Assembly (NCBI GenBank): GCA_023488865.1
Contig: JAMDDG010000417.1
Location: forward strand, 1 to 8,306
Direction of reading: 5' to 3'
DNA length: 8,306 bases
Source: Bacteroidota bacterium
GTDB lineage: Bacteria > Bacteroidota > Bacteroidia > Bacteroidales > Prolixibacteraceae
Shown: in pieces, positions 1 through 7,347 of the stretch
Layout of the letters: every line of letters starts with the position of its first letter
Position numbering within the stretch: the first letter of the stretch is position 1
The notes under the pieces: model-generated
Databases searched by the model: none
Told to the model about the DNA's origin: nothing
The model's input: only the letters and a program-made list of their open reading frames with translations
Translations under genes and position numbers: made by a program

Positions 1-90
1 GCCCTTGTCCTTTTTGGTGCTTTCGTAGGATTTCTCGGTAATAAAGTTTTTCGTCCCATGGTAAATAAATTAAACATACTCCAAAGATAA
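1..90 (+). CDS. C-terminal end of a small membrane protein (5' part outside window)
   Basis: Reading frame 1 is open from the first base to a TAA at 88-90, giving 29 residues. The first half (ALVLFGAFVGFLGN) is a hydrophobic, Gly/Ala/Phe-rich stretch of the right character for a transmembrane helix. It is followed by a basic tail (KVFRPMVNKLNILQR), as expected for the cytoplasmic end of a membrane segment. The gene runs in the same direction as the virion-type genes that follow and ends 106 bases before the next likely start, so it may be the preceding gene of the same late region. I cannot assign a family from 29 residues; a small phage membrane or holin-like protein is possible but is only a guess. 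The frame could also be open by chance, since 29 codons is short; the membrane-like composition is the main argument that it is real. Confidence 0.5.
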   Translation, partial: ALVLFGAFVGFLGNKVFRPMVNKLNILQR

Positions 91-167
91 AGGTTTTCCG
101 GGTTATATACGGGCATTTTATACCCAATTTGGGGCAAAGTTTTCCTATTTCTACCAACCTCTATCGG

Positions 168-175
168 TATGTTTG
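168..175 (+). promoter_or_regulatory. Candidate Bacteroidota-type -7 element (TATGTTTG)
   Basis: TATGTTTG fits the TAnnTTTG -7 consensus known for the primary sigma factor of Bacteroides and relatives. It lies 21 bases before the ATG at 197, so transcription would start around 180-184 and leave a short AT-rich leader. No good TTTG/TTG -33 element is present at the usual spacing of about 20 bases, and the motif is short enough to occur by chance. If used, it would give the gene at 197 its own promoter and exclude the upstream TTG at 173 as a start codon. Confidence 0.3.
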
Positions 176-196
176 CTGAGAGTAAATATAAACGAT

Positions 197-1318
197 ATGG
201 CAACTTTAGACCAGCAACAAAACGAAATTGACCGCAAAGCAAAACTCAACGGGCAGAATAATGCCACTGGAGCAACAGACAACCCTGAGGATATGCCACA
301 GCAGTTTACGCAACAGGATGCGCAACCTCAACCAGCACCCCAACCCGATCAAAGGGTTGCTAAAGCAGAAGAATATACCAAAAGGTTCTTCTCTGCTGAA
401 CTACCGAAGCCTAAGTTTGACCAGGCGAAGGCAGACAGGTTACAAAAACTTCAAAAGGTCAACCAGATCGTGAGGGGTGTAGGTGTCATGGGCGACATCT
501 TATCATTAGGATTAGGCGCCAACGTGCGCAAGGCAGCCCCTGATACTACTACATCACGTCTGCAACAGGCACTTCAAGCCAATATGGACAAATACGCCAA
601 CGATCAGGAGATGTACGATATACGCAACTTCCAGAAAGCCAGGGAAGATGCTAAGTTCGGGATCAGTTTTGAAATGCGAGATGAGGCAAATAAAATCAAA
701 AGGGAAGGTATGGCAGCCAAAACGGAAAACGACAAGGCACTTGCTGCACAACACGAAAAAGAATTTGAAGTTAACACAGGATTTAAGATAGCAGACCTGA
801 CGGAACGTAAAAACTACCATCAGGCGATGGAGGATATTTATCGGAAAAGGGGCGGTAAATCAGGCCGAACAGGTGGTCCGACGAGCATAATGACATCATC
901 CGGCAAGAAGTACCAGATAACCCCTGAGGAATTATCCTACCTCACAAACGAGGCAACCGGCAACGAAGCTATACAGTCTGATCCCAAATTTTCTAACTGG
1001 TTCACTAAAACAGAGATAACCAAACAGGTCCCGAACGCACGGTGGGGTGGTTATGACAAAGTGCCAACTGGCCAGTTCACATATAAATTGAAGCCTTCGG
1101 CCGATAAACATGCTTTGGCTCAATCAATGATAGACCTTTGGGAGCAGGGGAAAATATCACTGCCCGGAAGGAAAGATCAACCCAGGAATGAAAATAACCC
1201 AACGGTTCAAGCACCACCTCCACCTGTTCCGGGCACGGTGACAGGTCCAGCCGTAGGGAAGTGGGCACCACAAACGCAGCCAAATAATAAATTTTATTCA
1301 ACCGGAGGCTACTACTAA
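197..1318 (+). CDS. Hypothetical phage virion-associated protein, coiled-coil with Pro/Gln-rich ends
   Basis: A 373-residue protein of no family I can name. I chose the ATG at 197 (MATLDQQQNEIDRK) over the TTG at 173: ATG is the stronger codon and the TTG lies inside a candidate promoter motif. Residues 1-60 are low complexity and rich in Gln, Asn and Pro. Residues 89-109 (VRGVGVMGDILSLGLGANV) form a hydrophobic, glycine-rich segment, perhaps membrane-active. Residues about 116-220 are a long, highly charged stretch predicted by eye to be helical or coiled-coil. Residues 220-320 include a more globular part with several aromatic residues (WFTKTEI, ARWGGYDK). The tail from about 335 is Pro-rich (APPPPVPG) and ends in STGGYY. 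The stop overlaps the next start by one base (TAATG), so the protein is probably made in step with the giant protein downstream and may act with it in the virion or during DNA ejection. That role is inferred from context and architecture only. Confidence 0.8.
   Translation: MATLDQQQNEIDRKAKLNGQNNATGATDNPEDMPQQFTQQDAQPQPAPQPDQRVAKAEEYTKRFFSAELPKPKFDQAKADRLQKLQKVNQIVRGVGVMGDILSLGLGANVRKAAPDTTTSRLQQALQANMDKYANDQEMYDIRNFQKAREDAKFGISFEMRDEANKIKREGMAAKTENDKALAAQHEKEFEVNTGFKIADLTERKNYHQAMEDIYRKRGGKSGRTGGPTSIMTSSGKKYQITPEELSYLTNEATGNEAIQSDPKFSNWFTKTEITKQVPNARWGGYDKVPTGQFTYKLKPSADKHALAQSMIDLWEQGKISLPGRKDQPRNENNPTVQAPPPPVPGTVTGPAVGKWAPQTQPNNKFYSTGGYY
1304..1308 (+). promoter_or_regulatory. Shine-Dalgarno GGAGG for the giant ORF
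   Basis: GGAGG sits inside the last codons of the 373-residue gene, nine bases before the ATG at 1318. It is the only clear Shine-Dalgarno match at a gene start in this window and fixes the start of the giant ORF. Strong SD sites are not typical of Bacteroidota genes. Here the site may act with the TAATG stop-start overlap to keep translation of the giant protein high by coupling and reinitiation. Confidence 0.6.
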
Positions 1319-4300
1319 TGGAAGAACTGAACGTGAATACAGCCGATCCGGTTGTAGCAACCGGACCAGAAAGCAATCTTCAAAGGTTACATGATAATCT
1401 TAGTAAGAAGGATGGGTTTAACGTTCCCTTTGATCAGTTTAAAGCTGATATGCAGGATGAGAACAATTTGAAACGCTTGCACGAGAACTTGAGTAAGAAA
1501 GATAACTTCAATGTGCCCTACGATCAATTTAAGGTTGATATGTGGGGTTCTCCTGATGTTTCCGGGAAAGACCAGACAGCCGGACAACTAAGCGCAGAAC
1601 CAATATCACAAACAAACGAGGGTTGGAATCCCTCCAAAGGACAAAGACCTAAATACATTGATTCAGATCCTGCGTGGGCAAAAGCGTTTAATAATAAACC
1701 AGAAAAAGGCAGTATTGGAGGGGAATTAGTTGATCAGGCACAATCCGGATCAGAAAGTATTCTTGCGGCAGCATATGGGGCACCGGGATATGCTTTTGAT
1801 TTTATTGGGGCAGGTATGAGAAAGCTTGGATTGCCTGTACCGGAATGGAAAGATAGTTGGGCTCATCCGGTTAAAATAGGTGGAGTTGACATAAATCCCC
1901 TGTCATTACTTGAAGATTCCAAAAACAAATTATTACAGGCCGCAAAAGAAAATGACAAAGAAGTCCGAAAAAATAATCCTGAAATTGACAGGGGATTTAT
2001 TGAGCCATTCCAAAAAGGAGATTATTCAACCGGGTTACGCAATATGTTTTCCTCAATTGCACAATCAGCCCCTTCTTCTGCAGCAATGATGCTGTCCGGC
2101 GGACTATCAACCGCAACACAAGTTGGAGCCGGAGCAGCACTTTTCGGAAGTCAGAACATCAACCAGGCAGACATTGAAGGAGACCATGGAAAAGTAAGTC
2201 GCGATGCATTGCTGGCAATATCTTCCGTTACCGGAGCCCTTGAATCCGTCTTTGAAACAAGTTTGGGATCAGGGGCAATGGGTAAGGCGGTTATCAATAT
2301 TGTCAAAAACAAGGGTAAAAAGGAAGCTGAGAAAGAAATTAAGAAGGAGTTTTCTCTTTCTATGGCAAAAATGTTGATCGAAAACCCATGGATGGCACCC
2401 TTTGGCGAAGGAATTGAAGAGATGGGAACCCAGCTTTCGCAAAACGCAGTCAATAAGTACACAGGGTACAAACCAGACACCAACTTAATGGATGGCGTTT
2501 GGGATTCAGGCATAATCGGTTTCGGTATGGGTGCAGTTCATGGAGGTATTATCGAAGGGGTTAAACGGTCTGTTTCCAAGGGAAATAACCCTACCGGTAC
2601 AGTCACTGCAGATGAAACGCCTGTTCCTACCATAGGCCCACGTTCACAGGCTGAAATGACTGCCAGGGAGTTCCACAAAGCACACGCAAATCCTGAAACC
2701 GGAATATTAAAAACAATCAAAGAGTATACTCCTGCCGGTACAGATAATAATACATGGTATGTAACCAAAGAATGGGAAGAACCTGGTACTGAGGGCAGCA
2801 CAAGGCACATGTATGGTGTTAATATGCCGGATGGAACGTTTAAACAATTCCAAGAGGGTCCAGGCATCTTTGAGAACAACGATGCCCTTACTGAAGATCA
2901 GTATGTGAACCAGCAACTTTCTAATTTTGACCAACAACAACCTAAAGATTTATCCAATCAAGGAGGGGTATCAGGCTCCTATCCTGTTGATCCTGCCCTA
3001 AAAGCACAGATTGACAAGGAGACTGCACCGGCCTACTCACATGACGGGGTTGATATTCCAAAAGAAGAAGCTTTAAAGATTGTCAAATTGGCAGCAAAAC
3101 TGAAAGACAAGTCCGAACTGGACGGATTAACCTACTCCAACGACCCGGAAATTGACGCAATAATTGAAAAGGCATGGCCAAAACCTCCTGTAAAATTCAA
3201 GATAAAAGGAACAACAGTAGACCGTGAGGATGCTTTGACAAGAATTAAATACGCCAAATCGATTGACAAGATCAATGAATTGAACATTGAGAATGTTGAT
3301 TCCGACCCGGAAATAAAACAGGCTTACGATGCGAAGGTAAAACAGCTTTCACCGGCCAAATATTCATTAAATGGAAACCCGATAACACAAAAACAGGCGC
3401 TTAGTCACATCAAGTTTTCTGACGATATTCCAGAACTTCAAGAGCTGCAACACGAAAATATTGATTCTGATCCGGTGGTTAAACAGGCCTATGACGCAAT
3501 GTTTGATGAATTATCAAAACAACAAGTTCCCGAAAATGTAAACATTACAAATTCAGATAGTGAAAATCTTCCCGAAAATTCAAAAGATAATGCAATACAG
3601 CAGTTAGTTGCAAATCAAAATCCTAAGAAAGGTTCTCAAAAATTGCAAGAATCTGATAATCAAACTAAAAAAAGTTCCCAAAATGAAGAACCTACTTCAC
3701 AACCTGGTCAAGTTGCAGGAGCGTCCACCGGAGAAACAACCCAAAGCAACACGCAAGAAGCCGGTCAGGTATCAGAAGCAGCGCAATCAACATACGGTAA
3801 AGACAACAAGATCGTGACAGAAAGCCGTTATGAGGAGCTGAAACGAATGTTGCGAGATAAGCGAAATAACCTCAATTCTGGTTTTGATCCTGAATTGTTG
3901 GCCATCGGTGCGCAAATGGCAGCTTATCACGTTGAGGCAGGGGCCAGAAAGTTCGCGGACTTTTCCAGGAAGATGGTCGCTGATATGGGTGAAGGCATCA
4001 AACCCCACCTTAAAAATCTTTATGAAGGGGTGAGGCAACTTCCGGGAATGGAACAGCATAAATCCTTCATGGACGATCCGAAATCAGTTAAAGAGGCAGA
4101 CATTGACCAGCTGTTAAAAAAAGAGCCTGTTTTAGGCGATTTAAGCAACGGTAACAATCAGAGCGGGCAAACTACCTCCCAGACAGGGAACATTCCTATG
4201 AATCAATTTTTCGGGGCAAATCAGGCCTCTGGTACTATCCCGCCAAAAAGCGTTAACCCAAAAGTTGAAGAAAACCTAAAATCCGCACACGGGATTAAGG

Positions 4301-6951
4301 GTGAACCGCTCATGGACAAGTTTAAACGCTGGGGTCAGGAAATTAAACAGACCACGCATCACTTCAAACACATCACAGAGGCAGAGTTCCCGAGCGTTTA
4401 TAACAAGCTCCGCCTGTTTGAAGCGATCCCGGATGCGGTTAAGAAGGATGCTTATGAAAGAATCTCAGCTATTGTCAGGCCAATCGTAAAGGACAAGGAC
4501 CTGTTTGAAGCATTTGAACGACACATTGTCCTGCAGGACCTATTGGCAGACGTGCGCCGGGGAATGTTCAAAGGCAAAGCTTTACCATGGGGTTATGAAA
4601 ACGTTTCTGAGATTGAGCAGGATGCAAACTCTATGGCAGCGTATGTAAATAACAATCCTTTGCTGAAAGATGTCCTAAACAAGAGACAGGAGATGATGGG
4701 CCAAGTCAGGGACCAGCTGATAGAAAACGGAATCCTCTCACCTAAATCGAAAAATGACAGCTATTTTCACCACCAGGTACTTGACTACATGAATGCCCGG
4801 CAACGTCAGGATGTAGGAGTAAGCAGCCATGACGCCCGGTTACATGAAAAAGGATGGCAGCGAAGCCGTACCGGCTCAATGAAGGCTTACAACACGAACT
4901 ACCTCGAATCGGAATTTGAGGTATTGGCGCAAAGCCTTGAAAAACTCGAAATAAAGAAGATCCTCAACAAGATCGGATCAGAAATAAATATCATGCCTGA
5001 ACTGGTCGAAAAAGCCAAAAATGAAGGCGGAAGCTGGAAGGATTACGTACCGGAGGGTTATGTCAAGTGGTTCCCAAAGAGCGGCACCAATGCTTACAAG
5101 GCAGCTACAATAGCCGAGCGGGCAGCCCAAAACATTATGTCCTCCGTTGACAGGCAGGTTTCTGACAATATCGAATCACTGATAGCAGAAGCCGATAAGA
5201 CCATGTGGGTAATACCTGAGAAAATTGCAAAACAGCTTGATTCTATGCGGACCGCAGAGAAAGAGATTATACCTGTAAGGATCCTAAGGACGCTAAACAA
5301 TTGGTGGAAACAATGGGTCCTTATCAACCCTTTCCGGGTTTTAAAATACAATTTAAATAACTTAAGTGGTGATTTTGACGTAGTTATGGCCTATAACCCC
5401 GCCATATTTAAGCCTCAATATGCTCACACAGCAATGAAGGAGCTTTGGAATGATCTTAAGGGCCATGGAATGTCACCTGACATAAAAGAAGCTTTGGAGC
5501 AAGGGGTTATCACTTCGGGTTTATCTATTCAGGAAATCCCAGACATCAACAAAGAGGGGGTTTTTAAATCCTTGACGGGAGACGATAACCTTGCAATGAA
5601 ATATTGGGGAGCATCGAAAGATTACACAAATTTCCGAGAGAACCTTTTGAGGATAGCGGCCTATAAATACTTCAAAGAGCAGATCAAACAAGGTAAAAGT
5701 GTTTACGGGGTATCTGACAAAGCGGCCATCGATGCTCTGCCTGATATCAATGAGAAAGCCGGGAAACTTGCCAGGGAACTTGTGGGCGACTACGGCAATT
5801 TATCGCAAGGCGGGCAGTGGCTAAGATCACACATATACCCCTTCTGGTCGTGGGTTGAGATTAACACTCCACGTTATTACCGGCTTTTGAAAAACACCGC
5901 TAACGAAGGTAAATCCACAACCGCAACCGGTGCCCGGGTTGCCGGAGTGGCAGCAAAGAAAACCGCAACGAACGTACTGACAACCTCTGCAAAGATGCTG
6001 ATGTTAGGCTCTTTGGTTTCCTTGTGGAACTGGACGCTCTTTCCCGATGAGGATAAAGAGCTCTCCAAGACAGGGAACAGACAATTAAAGCTTATCCTGG
6101 GACGCAGGGAAGACGGATCGATAATGGGCATCAGGTTTTCAGGCGCCTTTGCGGATATGCTTTCTTTCGTGGGCCTTGAAGATGCACCGCAAGACGTTAA
6201 AGATCTAAGAAAAGGTGATGCAACGATCGGAAAGAAGCTCGCAGAAGCAGGATCAGCATTTGCCAATAAGTTAACCCAGGGAGTTATGCCGATTGAAAAA
6301 ACAGCTGCAGAGGTGGCGTTAGGCAAGTCCCTCTATCCTGACATCTTCAACCCCGGAACAATACGGGACAGGCCGGAACATGCACTGAGGGCAGTCTCTA
6401 TGGACAGGATATATAGATATCTTACCCGCAAACCTTTAAGGGGGATCAGTAAGGAGGCTGAAGGGCTGATAGTCTATGATACCGACCCAGGCGAAGCAGC
6501 ATATTACACCATAAGGCAAAAGATTTACGATTTCCTGAAGAAGGAAGGTATTGAAAACACTTCCGGCGAGCCAACCCAACGATCGAACGCACTGTTCTAT
6601 TACAAACAGTCGCTCAAGATGAAAGACAACAAACTGGCTGAACACTGGCTGAATGAGTACGTCAAAGAAGGAGGCACCAAACAGGGCTATAAAGCCAGTA
6701 TTCAAAGAGGTGTAGTTACTTCTCCCCTTCCTAAACGGCTAAGGGAAAAATGGTGGGCTACCCTTGACAACGAGGATAAGGAGGTACTCGATATGGCCAA
6801 TACTTGGTACGAAAAAACATATTTAGAAACCGGTTCACCGGATAAATCCAAACCCCTAACCGATGTATTAACAAATGCAAAGAAGGCGGTTGAAGAAAAA
6901 AGATCGTCCATTAATAGAACGAAACCCAATTATCAAACATTAAAATACTGA
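1318..6951 (+). CDS. Giant polyvalent-type phage protein (1877 aa), probable LPD38-like C-terminal half
   Basis: One uninterrupted frame encodes 1877 residues. Visible regions in order: two 30-residue repeats with the NLxRLHxNLSKKDxFNVP core (20-76); a disordered linker; hydrophobic/amphipathic helices (about 150-170, 242-281, 295-325, 400-415) rich in Gly, Ala and Ser, of the kind seen in membrane-active ejected proteins; a small Trp/Tyr-containing unit (about 445-520); three roughly 54-residue repeats (573-734); a Gln/Asn/Ser linker (735-825); a compact module (826-909, including NSGFDPELLAIG and HVEAGARKFADF) that I associate with polyvalent proteins of phages and conjugative elements; a helical region with SYFHHQVLDYM near 1149; and a C-terminal half with NPFRVLKYNLNNLSGD (1337-1352), HIYPFWSWVEINTPRYYR (1505-1522) and a hydrophobic segment (1558-1576). 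The last part resembles Large Polyvalent Protein domain LPD38, from memory and with moderate confidence. I see no peptidase, ADP-ribosyltransferase, methyltransferase or helicase motif. The likely role is an internal virion protein delivered with the DNA; this is inference. Confidence 0.93.
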   Translation: MEELNVNTADPVVATGPESNLQRLHDNLSKKDGFNVPFDQFKADMQDENNLKRLHENLSKKDNFNVPYDQFKVDMWGSPDVSGKDQTAGQLSAEPISQTNEGWNPSKGQRPKYIDSDPAWAKAFNNKPEKGSIGGELVDQAQSGSESILAAAYGAPGYAFDFIGAGMRKLGLPVPEWKDSWAHPVKIGGVDINPLSLLEDSKNKLLQAAKENDKEVRKNNPEIDRGFIEPFQKGDYSTGLRNMFSSIAQSAPSSAAMMLSGGLSTATQVGAGAALFGSQNINQADIEGDHGKVSRDALLAISSVTGALESVFETSLGSGAMGKAVINIVKNKGKKEAEKEIKKEFSLSMAKMLIENPWMAPFGEGIEEMGTQLSQNAVNKYTGYKPDTNLMDGVWDSGIIGFGMGAVHGGIIEGVKRSVSKGNNPTGTVTADETPVPTIGPRSQAEMTAREFHKAHANPETGILKTIKEYTPAGTDNNTWYVTKEWEEPGTEGSTRHMYGVNMPDGTFKQFQEGPGIFENNDALTEDQYVNQQLSNFDQQQPKDLSNQGGVSGSYPVDPALKAQIDKETAPAYSHDGVDIPKEEALKIVKLAAKLKDKSELDGLTYSNDPEIDAIIEKAWPKPPVKFKIKGTTVDREDALTRIKYAKSIDKINELNIENVDSDPEIKQAYDAKVKQLSPAKYSLNGNPITQKQALSHIKFSDDIPELQELQHENIDSDPVVKQAYDAMFDELSKQQVPENVNITNSDSENLPENSKDNAIQQLVANQNPKKGSQKLQESDNQTKKSSQNEEPTSQPGQVAGASTGETTQSNTQEAGQVSEAAQSTYGKDNKIVTESRYEELKRMLRDKRNNLNSGFDPELLAIGAQMAAYHVEAGARKFADFSRKMVADMGEGIKPHLKNLYEGVRQLPGMEQHKSFMDDPKSVKEADIDQLLKKEPVLGDLSNGNNQSGQTTSQTGNIPMNQFFGANQASGTIPPKSVNPKVEENLKSAHGIKGEPLMDKFKRWGQEIKQTTHHFKHITEAEFPSVYNKLRLFEAIPDAVKKDAYERISAIVRPIVKDKDLFEAFERHIVLQDLLADVRRGMFKGKALPWGYENVSEIEQDANSMAAYVNNNPLLKDVLNKRQEMMGQVRDQLIENGILSPKSKNDSYFHHQVLDYMNARQRQDVGVSSHDARLHEKGWQRSRTGSMKAYNTNYLESEFEVLAQSLEKLEIKKILNKIGSEINIMPELVEKAKNEGGSWKDYVPEGYVKWFPKSGTNAYKAATIAERAAQNIMSSVDRQVSDNIESLIAEADKTMWVIPEKIAKQLDSMRTAEKEIIPVRILRTLNNWWKQWVLINPFRVLKYNLNNLSGDFDVVMAYNPAIFKPQYAHTAMKELWNDLKGHGMSPDIKEALEQGVITSGLSIQEIPDINKEGVFKSLTGDDNLAMKYWGASKDYTNFRENLLRIAAYKYFKEQIKQGKSVYGVSDKAAIDALPDINEKAGKLARELVGDYGNLSQGGQWLRSHIYPFWSWVEINTPRYYRLLKNTANEGKSTTATGARVAGVAAKKTATNVLTTSAKMLMLGSLVSLWNWTLFPDEDKELSKTGNRQLKLILGRREDGSIMGIRFSGAFADMLSFVGLEDAPQDVKDLRKGDATIGKKLAEAGSAFANKLTQGVMPIEKTAAEVALGKSLYPDIFNPGTIRDRPEHALRAVSMDRIYRYLTRKPLRGISKEAEGLIVYDTDPGEAAYYTIRQKIYDFLKKEGIENTSGEPTQRSNALFYYKQSLKMKDNKLAEHWLNEYVKEGGTKQGYKASIQRGVVTSPLPKRLREKWWATLDNEDKEVLDMANTWYEKTYLETGSPDKSKPLTDVLTNAKKAVEEKRSSINRTKPNYQTLKY
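1375..1545 (+). repeat. Two tandem 30-residue repeats at the N terminus of the giant protein
   Basis: Residues 20-49 and 50-76 are near-identical copies with a 90-base period. Both carry NL(Q/K)RLH(D/E)NLSKKD, then FNVP(F/Y)DQFK and a final D-M. The DNA of the two copies has diverged at many third positions (for example aatcttagtaagaag against aacttgagtaagaaa) while the protein is kept, so the repeat is old and under protein-level selection. Similar short units (NLKKLYDAL followed by SFEEFK-like) recur at the starts of large proteins in Bacteroidota phages, as I recall. They may be a docking or packaging tag. Confidence 0.85.
3034..3519 (+). repeat. Three degenerate repeats of about 54 residues inside the giant protein
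   Basis: The copies begin at residues 573 (YSHDGVDIPKEEAL), 627 (FKIKGTTVDREDAL) and 682 (YSLNGNPITQKQAL). Each has an aromatic start, a G turn, a conserved AL pair, a helix with I-K, an EL-type segment and an acidic close: NDPEIDAII in copy 1, SDPEIKQAYDAKV in copy 2, SDPVVKQAYDAMF in copy 3. Copies 2 and 3 are closer to each other than to copy 1. The pattern of strand-turn then helix-helix suggests small independently folding units strung in a row, perhaps binding modules. I do not recognise the family. Confidence 0.8.
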
Positions 6952-6952
6952 C

Positions 6953-7162
6953 ATGAGAGAAGTTACAATAGAGATCCTTAAATTAGAGAGGGAGTTAATG
7001 ATATCCAAAGCAGAGGTGAGGAGGCTTGCCAACGAAGAGGTAATTGATATATTCAAAATTATTGAGCTTTGCACCAAAATGGACACCATCGCGTCTTCCC
7101 TGTTGATCTTGGACAGGGTCAATGAGGAGGTAAAACTTAACACTATTCCGTATTACAACTGA
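6953..7162 (+). CDS. Hypothetical 69-residue helical protein, last gene of the phage operon
   Basis: The ATG lies one base after the TGA of the giant ORF (TGACATG), and the frame ends at a TGA 24 bases before a terminator, so it is the last gene of the transcription unit. The protein is almost wholly helical in appearance: residues 1-58 alternate charged and Ile/Leu/Val positions (EILKLERELMISKAEVRRL, then IDIFKIIELCTKMDTIASSL) like a short coiled-coil or helical hairpin. A TIPYYN tail ends it. I cannot assign a function; a small chaperone or assembly partner of the giant protein would fit the position but is a guess. No clear Shine-Dalgarno precedes the start, so it probably depends on translational coupling. 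An overlapping minus-strand frame exists, but it begins beyond the terminator hairpin and has no supporting context. Confidence 0.7.
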   Translation: MREVTIEILKLERELMISKAEVRRLANEEVIDIFKIIELCTKMDTIASSLLILDRVNEEVKLNTIPYYN

Positions 7163-7185
7163 ATCGTTGGGTTTTTGTGTGATTG

Positions 7186-7220
7186 AAGCCATCTTGAGAA
7201 ATTGGGGATGGCTTTTTGTT
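7186..7220 (+). terminator. Rho-independent terminator closing the phage operon
   Basis: An 8-base stem, AAGCCATC (7186-7193) with GATGGCTT (7207-7214), encloses a 13-base loop whose base may extend by G-T pairs. It runs straight into a T-rich tract (TTTTTGTTTG). It lies 24 bases after the stop of the 69-residue gene, the right place to end transcription from the left. Confidence 0.8.
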
Positions 7221-7303
7221 TGTAGGTTGTGGTAGGTAGTTTCGAAGAACATATTTTTCATTTACCGTTTTCCTGGCGTCAGAATTATGAGCGGAAAGGA
7301 CAT

Positions 7304-7326
7304 AAAAAAGCCGGAGGGGATCCGGC
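7304..7326 (-). terminator. Rho-independent terminator of the minus-strand toxin-antitoxin cassette
   Basis: A perfect 6-base GC-rich stem, GCCGGA (7310-7315) with TCCGGC (7321-7326), has a 5-base loop and is followed on the minus strand by six T residues (A run at 7304-7309). It lies 21 bases past the stop of the 149-residue gene. With the plus-strand terminator it insulates the two converging units; the 83 bases between the two hairpins (7221-7303) show nothing I can identify. Confidence 0.85.
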
Positions 7327-7347
7327 CTGACAGGTGATATATAAACT

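Noticed and set aside
100..133. Imperfect hairpin (GGGTTATA with TATACCC) and adjoining CCCA-ATT-TGGG palindrome after the first partial gene
   Set aside because: One stem has a bulge, the other only four pairs, and neither is followed by a T tract, so I do not call a terminator or operator.
173..196. TTG at 173 as the start of the 373-residue protein
   Set aside because: A good ATG lies eight codons downstream, and the TTG falls inside the candidate -7 promoter motif; the extra residues (LRVNIND) add no recognisable feature.
2151..2513. 120-residue open frame on the minus strand
   Set aside because: It is a shadow of the hydrophobic region of the giant protein, which is clearly coding on the plus strand.
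5877..6326. 149-residue open frame on the minus strand
   Set aside because: It lies wholly inside the giant gene, has a Ser/Ala/Phe-rich composition typical of antisense shadows, and has no start signal or partner.
1318..6951. CRISPR, tRNA or rRNA within the window
   Set aside because: No regularly spaced direct repeats at DNA level and no tRNA-like or rRNA-like conserved blocks were seen; the only repeats are protein-coding and degenerate.
6995..7261. 88-residue minus-strand frame overlapping the 69-residue gene
   Set aside because: It reads through the plus-strand terminator hairpin, has no neighbour in its direction at suitable spacing, and lies beyond the terminator that ends the minus-strand cassette.
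7267..7299. TTTCC...GGAAA inverted repeat between the two terminators
   Set aside because: Only five bases pair across a loop of about 20; it is expected by chance and has no att-like or operator-like context.
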